Part shown: piece after piece, positions 54,560-62,746 of the stretch
Numbering within the stretch: position 1 is the first letter of the stretch
Layout of the letters: each line of letters opens with the position of its first letter
Source of the DNA: Alphaproteobacteria bacterium
GTDB lineage: Bacteria > Pseudomonadota > Alphaproteobacteria > Rhodobacterales > Rhodobacteraceae
Reading direction: 5' to 3'
Assembly: GCA_030427405.1 (NCBI GenBank)
Contig: JAUHXK010000003.1
Location: 124,001-188,000 of the forward strand
DNA: 64,000 nt
The notes under the pieces: generated by a model
Told to the model about the DNA's origin: nothing
The model's database searches: none
Seen by the model: the letters and a program-made list of their open reading frames with translations, nothing else
Made by a program: the position numbers and the translations under genes

Positions 54560-55480
54560 ATGCCTCTGGAAATGAACCGCGACGTTTTCATCACCTGCGC
54601 CGTGACCGGCTCGGGGGGGACGCAGGACCGCAGCCCGCATGTGCCGCGCTCGCCCGCGCAGATTGCCGAGAGTGCGATTGCCGCGGCCAAGGCGGGGGCG
54701 GCGGTGGTGCATTGCCATGTGCGTGACCCCGAGACCGGGGTGCCGAGTCGCCGGCTGGACCTGTACCGGGAGGTTACGGACCGGATTCGGGACGCGGATG
54801 TGGACGTGGTTCTGAACCTGACGGCGGGCATGGGGGGCGACATCGTGTTCGGTGGTGTTGAAAGCCCGTTTCCGGTGAACGCGGCCGGGACCGACATGGT
54901 CGGCGCGAGCGAACGGGTGGCGCATATTGTCGAATGCCTGCCCGAGATCTGTACATTGGATTGCGGCACCATGAATTTTGCCGAGGCAGATTACGTGATG
55001 ACCAACACGCCCGGTGCATTGCGGGCGATGGGGCAGATGATGACCGATCTGGGGGTGAAGCCCGAGATCGAAGCCTTTGACACCGGCCACCTTTGGTTTG
55101 CCAAGCAATTGGTGAAAGAAGGCATATTGGAGCCCGACGCCCTGGTGCAGCTTTGCATGGGTGTTCCCTGGGGCGCGCCGGATGATCTGAATACCTTTTT
55201 GGCGATGGCGAACAATGTTCCTGAGGATTGGACCTTTAGCGCCTTTGCCCTTGGGCGCCACCAGATGGCATTTGTGGCGGCATCGGTGCTGGCGGGGGGG
55301 AATGTGCGTGTCGGACTGGAGGATAACCTGTGGTTGGACAAGGGTGTGCTGGCCGAGAACTGGCAGTTGGTCGAGCGCGCGGGCAGTATCATCGAAAACA
55401 TGGGTGCGCGCGTGATTGGACCGCAGGAGGTGCGCGAGAAGCTGCGTCTGGTGAAGCGGGCTCCGGTGTCGAAGGGATGA
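54560..55480 (+). CDS. 3-dehydrocarnitine cleavage enzyme (BKACE family)
   Basis: A 306-residue beta-keto acid cleavage enzyme. The zinc site is in AAVVHCHVRDPETGVPSRRL (His-x-His), with DCGTMNFAE and EAFDTGHLWFAK further on. The family condenses a beta-keto acid with acetyl-CoA and releases acetoacetate. Next to a carnitine dehydrogenase the expected reaction is 3-dehydrocarnitine plus acetyl-CoA to betainyl-CoA plus acetoacetate. The start has GGGG upstream. A repeat copy separates it from the dehydrogenase gene. Confidence 0.87.
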   Translation: MPLEMNRDVFITCAVTGSGGTQDRSPHVPRSPAQIAESAIAAAKAGAAVVHCHVRDPETGVPSRRLDLYREVTDRIRDADVDVVLNLTAGMGGDIVFGGVESPFPVNAAGTDMVGASERVAHIVECLPEICTLDCGTMNFAEADYVMTNTPGALRAMGQMMTDLGVKPEIEAFDTGHLWFAKQLVKEGILEPDALVQLCMGVPWGAPDDLNTFLAMANNVPEDWTFSAFALGRHQMAFVAASVLAGGNVRVGLEDNLWLDKGVLAENWQLVERAGSIIENMGARVIGPQEVREKLRLVKRAPVSKG

Positions 55481-55491
55481 TTGGTGGAGCC

Positions 55492-55539
55492 TTGGGGGCC
55501 AGCCCCCAAACCCCCGGAGTATTTTGCAAAAAGATGAAG
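55492..55539 (+). repeat. dispersed intergenic repeat with hairpin, copy at 55.5 kb
   Basis: Hairpin TTGGGGG/CCCCCAA (55492-55509) precedes the core at 55516-55539 (GGAGTATTTT to AAGATGAAG). It lies within the carnitine operon between two co-directional genes 109 bases apart. Confidence 0.75.
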
Positions 55540-55589
55540 CAAGGGGGACGGCGCGGTTTTTCGGGCCCCATCTGGCAGGAGATTAGACG

Positions 55590-57053
55590 ATGAAGACAGC
55601 AGCAATCATTGGCGGCGGGGTGATCGGTGGCGGCTGGGCTGCCAGGTTCCTTTTGAATGGCTGGGATGTGCGGGTTTTTGACCCTGATCCCGAGGCTGAA
55701 CGCAAGATCGGAGAGGTTCTGGACAATGCGCGGCGTGCGTTGCCCGGTCTGAGTGATGTACCTTTGCCGCCCGAGGGCAGGCTGAGTTTCCATGGCGACA
55801 TGGGGGAGGCTGTTCGCGGTGCGGCATGGATTCAGGAGAGCGTTCCCGAGCGGTTGGAGCTGAAACGCAAGGTCTATGCAGGGGTGCAGGCGGCGTGTGA
55901 TCCGGACGCGATCATCGGGTCATCGACCAGCGGGTTCAAGCCGTCCGAGTTGCAGGACGGTGCGTTGCGCGCGGGGCAGATCGTGGTGACCCATCCGTTC
56001 AACCCGGTCTATCTGCTGCCCCTGGTCGAGTTGGTGCCGACGCAGGCGAACGCGCCCGAGTTGGTGGCGCGGGCGCGGGAGGTTTTGACGTCGGTCGGGT
56101 TCTTTCCGCTGCAGGTCAGGAAAGAGATCGATGCCCATATTGCCGACCGGTTCCTCGAGGCCGTATGGCGCGAGGCGTTGTGGCTGGTCAAGGACGGGAT
56201 CGCCACGACCGAGGAGGTCGACGAGGCGATCCGTATGGGTTTTGGTATCCGCTGGGCGCAGATGGGGCTGTTCGAGACCTATCGCGTGGCCGGTGGCGAG
56301 GCCGGAATGCGGCATTTCATGGCGCAGTTCGGCCCGGCGCTGAAGTGGCCGTGGACCAAGCTGATGGATGTGCCCGAGTTTACCGACGAGTTGGTCGACT
56401 TGATCGCCGACCAGTCGGACGCGCAGTCCGGGATGCATTCGATCCGCGACCTGGAGCGCATTCGGGACAATAACCTTGTCGGCATGATGCGGGCGCTCAA
56501 GGCGCAGAACTATGGCGCAGGGGCGGTGCTAAACCAGCATGATGAACGTCTGAAACCCGGCGCGTTGCCGACGCTGGACCAGGCAGATCTGCGCCAGCCG
56601 ATCCTGACGCTGGCCCGTGCCGTTCCGTTGGACTGGACCGATTACAACGGTCACATGAACGAGGCGAAATACCTTGAGGCTTTTGCGGCGGCGACCGACC
56701 GGTTCATGGAAATCATCGGCTGCGATATGGAATATATCGCCACGGGCGGCAGCTATTTCACCGCCGAGAACCATATTCGTTACCTGAATGAGGTTCATGC
56801 CGGTGCCAGGATCGAGATCCGGACCCAGATGCTGTTGGGGCAGGGCAAGAAGCTGCACGTGTTTCACAGTATGTATTCCGGCGATGTGCTGTTGGCGACG
56901 GGCGAGAGCTTTTTGCTGCATGTCAGCCTTGAAACGCGCCGCCCCAGTGCGCCGTCCCCCCAGATCGAGGCCGCGATGGCGCGGGTCACCGAGGCGCAGA
57001 GTGATTTGCCATATCCGGACGGGGCGGGCGCTGCGATCCGCATGCCGTCATGA
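55590..57053 (+). CDS. lcdH: L-carnitine dehydrogenase fused to betainyl-CoA thioesterase
   Basis: A 487-residue fusion. Residues 1-320 are a 3-hydroxyacyl-CoA-dehydrogenase-fold L-carnitine dehydrogenase: GxGxxG as GGGVIGGG near 8-15, HPFNPVYLLPLVELVP near 132-147 and the ARFLLNGW cofactor helix. Residues about 340-470 are a hotdog thioesterase with DYNGHMNEAKYLE near 350. The two steps oxidise L-carnitine to 3-dehydrocarnitine and hydrolyse betainyl-CoA to glycine betaine. Such fusions are known in alphaproteobacteria. AGGAG precedes the ATG; the end overlaps the SDR gene by 4 bases. Confidence 0.92.
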   Translation: MKTAAIIGGGVIGGGWAARFLLNGWDVRVFDPDPEAERKIGEVLDNARRALPGLSDVPLPPEGRLSFHGDMGEAVRGAAWIQESVPERLELKRKVYAGVQAACDPDAIIGSSTSGFKPSELQDGALRAGQIVVTHPFNPVYLLPLVELVPTQANAPELVARAREVLTSVGFFPLQVRKEIDAHIADRFLEAVWREALWLVKDGIATTEEVDEAIRMGFGIRWAQMGLFETYRVAGGEAGMRHFMAQFGPALKWPWTKLMDVPEFTDELVDLIADQSDAQSGMHSIRDLERIRDNNLVGMMRALKAQNYGAGAVLNQHDERLKPGALPTLDQADLRQPILTLARAVPLDWTDYNGHMNEAKYLEAFAAATDRFMEIIGCDMEYIATGGSYFTAENHIRYLNEVHAGARIEIRTQMLLGQGKKLHVFHSMYSGDVLLATGESFLLHVSLETRRPSAPSPQIEAAMARVTEAQSDLPYPDGAGAAIRMPS

Positions 57054-57811
57054 CAGGGCGGGTTCTGATAACGGCCGGGGCCTTGGGGGTTGGGCGTGCC
57101 ATGGCCGAGGCCTTTGATGCGGCCGGAGCCCAGGTCTGGGTTGCGGATGTTGACGCCAAGGCGCTGGCCGAATGTCCGGCGCAGTGGCGCAGGTCCGTGG
57201 TCGACGTGACGGACGAGGCTGCGGTGGCAGACCTGTTTCAACAGCTTGAATCCGATTGGGGCGGGCTGGATGCCTTGTGCGCAAACGCGGGCATTGCGGG
57301 GCCAACTGCGGCGGTTGAGGATGTGTGCGTAAATGACTGGAAAGACTGCATTGCTGTCAATCTTGAAGGCGCCTTCCTTTGTGCGAAACATGCGGTTCCC
57401 CTTTTCAAGAGGCAGGCGAGCGGCGCGATCGTTATCACCTCGTCCACGGCCGGTCAGTACGGGTATCCGAACCGGGCGCCTTATGCGGCTGCAAAATGGG
57501 GCGTGATCGGGTTGGGCAAGACCCTGGCGATGGAGCTGGGGCCGCACGGGATACGGTGCAATATTATCTGCCCCGGTGCCGTAGAGGGCGCGCGCATGGA
57601 AGGCGTGTTGCAACGCGAGGCGCAGGCCAAGGGTATGACCCGTGACCAGGTCTATGATGGCTATGCGTCGGGCACGTCGATGGGCCGATTTGTCGAGGGG
57701 CGCGACATCGCGAATATGGCGGTCTTCCTGGCCTCGGACGCGGCGCGGCTTGTGTCGGGGCAGGTGATCGCGGTCGATGGGCACACGGTCAATCCCGACC
57801 CCAAGCTCTGA
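57050..57811 (+). CDS. SDR oxidoreductase of the carnitine operon
   Basis: A 253-residue short-chain dehydrogenase. The cofactor loop reads TAGALGVG (first Gly of TGxxxGxG is Ala), with D33/D35 for NAD, NAG at 79-81, S131/S132, Y145 and K149 as the catalytic set. The ATGA overlap with lcdH means it is part of the pathway. It may oxidise D-carnitine or another 3-hydroxy betaine; this is inference from context only. Confidence 0.82.
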   Translation: MTGRVLITAGALGVGRAMAEAFDAAGAQVWVADVDAKALAECPAQWRRSVVDVTDEAAVADLFQQLESDWGGLDALCANAGIAGPTAAVEDVCVNDWKDCIAVNLEGAFLCAKHAVPLFKRQASGAIVITSSTAGQYGYPNRAPYAAAKWGVIGLGKTLAMELGPHGIRCNIICPGAVEGARMEGVLQREAQAKGMTRDQVYDGYASGTSMGRFVEGRDIANMAVFLASDAARLVSGQVIAVDGHTVNPDPKL

Positions 57812-57844
57812 GCGCCGGTAGGCGCTTGGGCCAAGTCGCCGGTA

Positions 57845-58027
57845 TTACCCTTGATTGGGGCCGCGAATCTGCCGGATCGTACGGCGCACGGCCAGCCAGT
57901 CCTGGGCTTGCCGGGCCTCGCCTGCTGCTTCGCATTCGCGCATTTTCCGGGCCGCCTCGGCCTCGGCCTGGTCACCATGGACCGAGTACAGGGCGCGTGC
58001 ATATTCGGCGGTTTTGAGTGCATCCAT
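57845..58027 (-). CDS. small helical protein
   Basis: A 60-residue protein, MDALKTAEYARALYSVHGD then EAEAARKMRECEAAGEARQ and a basic end RRTIRQIRG. Mostly helical and charged. The ATG at 58027 has GGAGG nine bases upstream; an ATG 9 bases earlier sits directly on that site and is rejected. I recall similar short proteins in roseobacter genomes but no function. It converges on the SDR gene. Confidence 0.72.
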   Translation of the reverse strand: MDALKTAEYARALYSVHGDQAEAEAARKMRECEAAGEARQAQDWLAVRRTIRQIRGPNQG

Positions 58028-58125
58028 TGGTTTCATCCTCCGTTCATGGTCGGATCGTCCGAATGTTCGTGCAGGATGATTATACAGCGAGATCGCCAAA
58101 ATGACAGCTTTCGAGGCCAAAGCGG

Positions 58126-58998
58126 TCACATCTCGGCATCGGTGATGGCCGCACGCAATTGCTGCAGATGCGCGGGAAAATGCCTGGCCGTCATGTCCGC
58201 CTGGCGCACCAGCGTGTCGAAATGCCGACTGAACAGCTCGATCCGGTCCCGGTCGCGAAAGGCCATATAGTGACTTCCGGCATAGAAAACGCACAGCAAC
58301 GGGCCAAAGATCGTCATCGGCGCGCAATAAAGCCGTTTGGCATCGTACAGGTATATCCGCAGACGGGGATAAAGCTGATCGCACAGGTCCAAAAGGTGAT
58401 CAATCTGGTTCAGCCGAACCTGTCTGTCCAGCCCCTCGTAATAGCCCGAGGCATGGGCAAAGCTGTCGATTTCATACAGGGGCATGGCGATTTCATAATC
58501 GGACTGGGCGCTGCGCATCCAGGTCAGCCGATCTGCCGATGCCCCGATCGCCTGGTCTGCGGTCCGGCCCAGATGCGGCGCATATTCCCATTCCAGGACG
58601 GCGCGGGTTTTCAACATGTCGGGCAGGGCCGCAGGAACATAGCGGATCTTGTACCCTGCGGCCTGTTGGTGCCATTCGAAAATGCGTTCATCGACAAGGG
58701 CGCGGGGGGCTTCGGTCATAGTAAGGGAACTGGCCAGCAACTCGGCCGCGCTTTCGGGCCTGTCCGACAGGCTGAGCAGCCAGTCGGCCGACACCCCAAG
58801 GGCCGATGCGCAACTGCCGACGACATGGGCGTTGGGCAACCGGGCCCCGTCATCGCTCAGCAGCTGCGAAACCGTGGACCGGTCGACCCCGATCATCCGG
58901 GCCAGGGCGCTTTGACTGATGCTGCGGTCTTGCATTGCGCGCGCCAGACGCAGCCGGAACTGCGCAGCGCGGTCTCGTTTGTCCAGTTTTTCCTGCAT
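58126..58998 (-). CDS. XRE-family regulator with large C-terminal domain
   Basis: A 290-residue protein. The N-terminal Cro/CI helix-turn-helix is at about 10-75 (RLRLARAMQDRSISQSALARMIGVDRSTVSQLL). The C-terminal ~200 residues (IRYVPAALPDMLKTRAVLEWEY, RLRIYLYDAKRLYCAPMTIFGP, GSHYMAF) look like a ligand or effector domain I do not recognise. The layout recalls actinobacterial DUF5753 regulators. It stands divergent from the DUF2061 gene; an inverted repeat lies in the promoter region. Confidence 0.8.
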   Translation of the reverse strand: MQEKLDKRDRAAQFRLRLARAMQDRSISQSALARMIGVDRSTVSQLLSDDGARLPNAHVVGSCASALGVSADWLLSLSDRPESAAELLASSLTMTEAPRALVDERIFEWHQQAAGYKIRYVPAALPDMLKTRAVLEWEYAPHLGRTADQAIGASADRLTWMRSAQSDYEIAMPLYEIDSFAHASGYYEGLDRQVRLNQIDHLLDLCDQLYPRLRIYLYDAKRLYCAPMTIFGPLLCVFYAGSHYMAFRDRDRIELFSRHFDTLVRQADMTARHFPAHLQQLRAAITDAEM

Positions 58999-59003
58999 GT
59001 GGT

Positions 59004-59043
59004 GGTAAATATCACAGATGTAGAATTTTGTTAATCATTTACC
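59004..59043. promoter_or_regulatory. inverted repeat between the XRE regulator and DUF2061
   Basis: GGTAAAT (59004-59010) and ATTTACC (59037-59043) are perfect inverted arms with 26 bases between. They start 5 bases from the XRE gene start. A likely autoregulatory site if two dimers or a bent complex bind. Confidence 0.4.
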
Positions 59044-59106
59044 GAATGTCCCCCTGTGCCGTTCGAAAGTAACTGTCGGGAAACAAAAACGAATATGGGG
59101 TTCGGA

Positions 59107-59310
59107 ATGGAGACGCGACACAGGTCTGTCGTGAAGGCCGTCATATGGAATGCAATGGGGCTTGCCGTGATGGCGCTTGTCGGGCGTATCGCCACGGGAT
59201 CGGCGGCGATGGGCGGGATGCTGGCTGTGGTCAATACCGGCATCGGGCTGACGATGTACGTGATCTATGAACGTATCTGGGCCGGTATCTCGTGGGGGCG
59301 CAATGGCTGA
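59107..59310 (+). CDS. DUF2061 membrane protein
   Basis: A 67-residue protein with two membrane helices (about 8-25 and 32-52) and the DUF2061 pattern METRHRSVVKAVIWNAMG and TGIGLTMYVIYERIWAGISWG. The role is not known. The ATG at 59107 (METRHRS) fits the family; ATGs at 59056 and 59095 are alternatives. It overlaps the desaturase gene by 8 bases, which implies coupled translation. Confidence 0.82.
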   Translation: METRHRSVVKAVIWNAMGLAVMALVGRIATGSAAMGGMLAVVNTGIGLTMYVIYERIWAGISWGRNG

Positions 59311-60208
59311 TCGCGTGCGTATGCCCGACACGCCCGAATGGGGCACTTTTGCCCTGATCATTGGCTGCTATGTCGCCTGGTTGGTCGTGATCCACTGGGG
59401 CGCAGACTGGTCGGTCGGGGCTGCAATCCCGGCCATGGCCTTCGTTGCGGCATTGCATTCCTCGCTGACGCATGAAGCGCTGCACGGGCACCCGTTCCGG
59501 GCCAAATGGCTGAACGAAGCTCTGGTTGCGTTGCCGCTGACGCTGTTCATTCCCTATAACCGGTTTCGCGATCTGCATCTTGCGCATCACATGGATGCGA
59601 CTCTGACCGATCCCTATGACGACCCGGAATCCAACTATCTTGATCCGGCCGTGTTTCAGGCGCTGCCGGGGTGGCAGAGGCACGTTCTGTCGGCCAATAA
59701 CACATTGCTGGGGCGGATGGTTCTGGGGCCGGCGATCGGGCAGGTGGCTTTCCTGCGTGATGAGTGGCGGGGGCTGCGGCGTGGCGAGCGCGCCATATTG
59801 ATGGCATGGGTGTTGCATCTTCCTGCGGTTGGGGTCGTTTTGTGGATCGTGGCACAGTCGCCGATGCCGATCTGGGCCTTTGTCATCTCGGCTTATTCGG
59901 GTCTGGGACTGGTCAAGATCCGCACCTTTCTGGAACATCGCGCCCATGAAAAATCCCGCGCAAGAACCGTCATCGTCGAAGATCGCGGGATTCTGGCTTT
60001 TCTGTTTCTCAACAATAACCTGCACGTCGTTCACCACATGAACCCATCGGCCCCGTGGTACCGTTTGCCCGGGCTGTACCGGGCCGACAGGGACAGGTAT
60101 CTGGCCCGCAACGAGGCCTATGTCTATCGCTCGTATGCCGAAGTATTTCGCCGATACTTCTGGCGGGCCAAGGACCCTGTCGCGCATCCGCTCTGGCCAA
60201 AGCCCTGA
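59303..60208 (+). CDS. membrane fatty acid desaturase
   Basis: A 301-residue integral membrane di-iron desaturase. The three histidine boxes are HEALHGH (about 57-63), HLAHH (about 93-97) and HVVHH (about 245-249). About four to five membrane helices lie between. It introduces a double bond into acyl chains or an isoprenoid; the exact lipid is not known. The start MADRVRMPDTPEWG has GGGGG. Likely co-transcribed with DUF2061 upstream and the DMT gene 21 bases downstream. Confidence 0.88.
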   Translation: MADRVRMPDTPEWGTFALIIGCYVAWLVVIHWGADWSVGAAIPAMAFVAALHSSLTHEALHGHPFRAKWLNEALVALPLTLFIPYNRFRDLHLAHHMDATLTDPYDDPESNYLDPAVFQALPGWQRHVLSANNTLLGRMVLGPAIGQVAFLRDEWRGLRRGERAILMAWVLHLPAVGVVLWIVAQSPMPIWAFVISAYSGLGLVKIRTFLEHRAHEKSRARTVIVEDRGILAFLFLNNNLHVVHHMNPSAPWYRLPGLYRADRDRYLARNEAYVYRSYAEVFRRYFWRAKDPVAHPLWPKP

Positions 60209-60229
60209 ATTGCAGACAAAAGGGAGCCC

Positions 60230-61132
60230 ATGAGCTTGTGGATTCCCGTCACTCTGGCTGCTGCGTCCTTTCAGACAGTCCGTTTCATGCTGCAAAAATC
60301 CCTGAGCAGCGTCAGGCTGACCGCATCCGGGGCGACCTTTGCCCGGTTTGCCTATTCGGCACCGCTGGCCGTCGCGGCGCTGTGTGCGGTTCTATTGCTG
60401 GGCGATCGGGACCTTCCGCAGATGAACATGCTGTTTGGCGTGTTCGTCGTGGTTGGCGGCATCGCGCAGATACTGGCAACGATCTGTGTCGTAGCCCTGT
60501 TCAAACAGCGCAATTTTGCCGTGGGGATCACTTTCGCCAAGACCGAGGTGATCCAGACGGCGCTTGTCGGGTTCGTGGTGCTGGGCGACACGATATCGGG
60601 TGGGGCATTGTTTGCGATCGGGCTTGGGCTGTGGGCGGTTCTGCTGCTGTCAAAGGCGCCGGGCGGGTCCGGGGCTTGGTGGCGGCACCTGACGAACCGG
60701 GCATCGCAACTGGGGCTGGGTTCGGGCCTTTTGTTTGCCTTTTCCGCCGTCAGTTACCGGGGCGCGTCATTGCAATTGGCAGATGGTGACGCCTGGTTTC
60801 GGGCGTTGGTCACGCTGGCCTGCGTGACCGCGTTTCAACTGCTCAGCATGTGGGGCTGGCTGATGTGGCGCGACCGGGGGGAACTGCGGGCCGTTTGGGA
60901 AACGCGCCGCACCGGCATCTTTGTAGGCCTGACCAGCCTAAGCGGATCGTTCTGCTGGTTCCTGGCCTTCACGTTGCAGAACGCGGCCTATGTCAAGGCG
61001 GTCGGACAGGTCGAGCTTGTACTCAGCCTGTTGGCCTCGACCCTGGTCTTCCACGAGACGATAACCCGGCGCGAAATTGCCGGGATCACGATGTTGGGGC
61101 TGTCGATACTGGTGCTTGTCCTGACGATCTGA
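60230..61132 (+). CDS. EamA/DMT superfamily transporter
   Basis: A 300-residue inner-membrane protein with about ten helices and the EamA repeat layout. Segments are WIPVTLAAASFQTVRFMLQK, NFAVGITFAKTEVIQTALVG and AYVKAVGQVELVLSLLAS. The substrate is unknown. It is a separate subfamily from the DMT protein at 31387. It converges on rhlE; a hairpin GCGGAC/GTCCGC sits in the 59-base gap. Confidence 0.85.
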   Translation: MSLWIPVTLAAASFQTVRFMLQKSLSSVRLTASGATFARFAYSAPLAVAALCAVLLLGDRDLPQMNMLFGVFVVVGGIAQILATICVVALFKQRNFAVGITFAKTEVIQTALVGFVVLGDTISGGALFAIGLGLWAVLLLSKAPGGSGAWWRHLTNRASQLGLGSGLLFAFSAVSYRGASLQLADGDAWFRALVTLACVTAFQLLSMWGWLMWRDRGELRAVWETRRTGIFVGLTSLSGSFCWFLAFTLQNAAYVKAVGQVELVLSLLASTLVFHETITRREIAGITMLGLSILVLVLTI

Positions 61133-61191
61133 ACCGCGCGGACCGGTTGTCGCCAGTCCGCAGGCACGAGGGCAGGTGAGGCGGGCTGGCG

Positions 61192-62574
61192 TTACCCGGC
61201 GCGGCGTTCATCAAAGCTGAGAGCGATAAAGCTGGGCAGGTGGTCACCCATGCCGACAACCGCCGGACCCTTGTCATCCTTGCGATTGCGTCCGCGGCCC
61301 CGAGGCTCTTTGTCCTTTTTTCCGTCGCCTTTCCTGGCTTCGGATTTCGGCTCGGGCTTGTCGTCGGCCGGTTTGGAGCGGGATTTGCGGTCTGCCTTTG
61401 GCGCATCTTCAGCGCGCTCTTCGATCTTGACCGGGTTTTCCAGACGCGGGATCTCTTTCTGGATCAGCTTTTCGATTGCATCCAACGCCTTGTCGTCGCG
61501 GGGCACGCAGATGGTGATCGCCTTGCCCTCGCGTCCGGCGCGGCCGGTTCGGCCGATGCGGTGGACGTAATCCTCGGCATGGCTTGGGACGTCAAAGTTA
61601 AAGACATGGCTGACCGAGGGTACATCAAGCCCGCGCGCCGCCACGTCGGACGCGACCAGCAACCGCAGGCTGCCATCGCGGAACCCGTCCAAAGTTCGCA
61701 TGCGCTGCGACTGGTCCAGGTCGCCATGAATGGCGGCCGCGTCATAGCCATATTTCTTGAGCGATTTCGCGCAGATATCCACATCCGTCTTGCGGTTGCA
61801 GAAAATGATTGCGTTGGTGCAGCTTTCGCCTTCGGCGTCGATCAGCGCCCGCAAAACCTTGCGCTTCATGCTGGCTTCGCGGTCGCGGCGGCCTGCCTTG
61901 AACTGGACCACACCCTGTTCAATGGTCTCTGACGCGGTGGCCTGCCGGGCAACTTCGATCCGGGCAGGGGCCGACAGGAACGTGTCGGTGATCCGCTCGA
62001 TCTCGGGCGCCATGGTGGCCGAAAAGAACAGGGTCTGGCGGGTAAAGGGCGTCAGCGAGAAAATACGTTCGATATCGGGGATGAACCCCATATCCAGCAT
62101 CCGGTCGGCCTCATCCACGACCATGATCTGCACACCGGTCAGCAGCAGCTTGCCGCGTTCGAAATGGTCCAGCAACCGGCCCGGCGTCGCGATCAGAACA
62201 TCGACGCCGCGATCGATCAGGGCCTCTTGTTCCTTGAAGCTGACGCCGCCGATCAGCAGTGCCTTGGTCAGCTTGAGATGCTTGGTGTAGGTGTCGAAAT
62301 TCTCGGCGACCTGCGCGGCCAGTTCCCGCGTCGGGCACAGGACCAGCGACCGTGGCATGCGCGCGCGCGCACGGCCACGGGCCAGCAAGGTGATCATGGG
62401 CAGGGTGAAACTGGCGGTCTTGCCTGTCCCGGTCTGCGCAATGCCCAGAACATCACGCCCTTCCAGCGCGTGCGGAATAGCGCCTTCCTGAATCGGGGTT
62501 GGGGTTTCGTATCCGGCTTCCTCAATGGCTTTGAGGACCTTCGGGTTCAGGTTCAGTTCGTTGAATTTTGTCAT
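61192..62574 (-). CDS. rhlE: DEAD-box RNA helicase RhlE-type
   Basis: A 460-residue ATP-dependent RNA helicase. Conserved motifs in order are the Q motif (TPTPIQEGAIP), AQTGTGKT (I), PTRELAAQ (Ia), TPGRLLD (Ib), VVDEADRMLD (II), FSATM (III), IHGDLDQSQRMRTL, ASDVAARGLDVPSVSHVFNFD (V) and HRIGRTGRAGREG (VI). The last ~80 residues are a basic, disordered RNA-binding tail. Works in RNA decay, ribosome assembly and cold adaptation. A hairpin covers the ribosome binding site. Confidence 0.93.
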   Translation of the reverse strand: MTKFNELNLNPKVLKAIEEAGYETPTPIQEGAIPHALEGRDVLGIAQTGTGKTASFTLPMITLLARGRARARMPRSLVLCPTRELAAQVAENFDTYTKHLKLTKALLIGGVSFKEQEALIDRGVDVLIATPGRLLDHFERGKLLLTGVQIMVVDEADRMLDMGFIPDIERIFSLTPFTRQTLFFSATMAPEIERITDTFLSAPARIEVARQATASETIEQGVVQFKAGRRDREASMKRKVLRALIDAEGESCTNAIIFCNRKTDVDICAKSLKKYGYDAAAIHGDLDQSQRMRTLDGFRDGSLRLLVASDVAARGLDVPSVSHVFNFDVPSHAEDYVHRIGRTGRAGREGKAITICVPRDDKALDAIEKLIQKEIPRLENPVKIEERAEDAPKADRKSRSKPADDKPEPKSEARKGDGKKDKEPRGRGRNRKDDKGPAVVGMGDHLPSFIALSFDERRAG

Positions 62575-62577
62575 TTA

Positions 62578-62596
62578 TGTCCGGTTCATGCGGACA
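62578..62596 (-). promoter_or_regulatory. hairpin over the rhlE ribosome binding site
   Basis: On the minus strand TGTCCG and CGGACA pair around a 7-base loop and end three bases before the ATG. The only plausible ribosome-binding purine stretch (CGGA) is inside the stem, so translation may depend on unfolding. Confidence 0.45.
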
Positions 62597-62672
62597 CTAG
62601 ACCTGGCCCGCGCGTCTGAAAAATGCCGGGCCCGGATGGCCTGCGCCTCATGCGCGTTTCGGCTTGGACGCG

Positions 62673-62701
62673 GACATAACAAAATCGTGCGGCCCGGTCA
62701 A
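62673..62701 (-). promoter_or_regulatory. promoter of rhlE
   Basis: Minus-strand TTGACC and TATGTC are exactly 17 bases apart. The predicted start gives a leader of roughly 90 bases, long enough for post-transcriptional control. Confidence 0.6.
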
Positions 62702-62746
62702 ATGAACTTGGCTTAACCATTCCGATCCGGGATTTCGTGCAACAAT

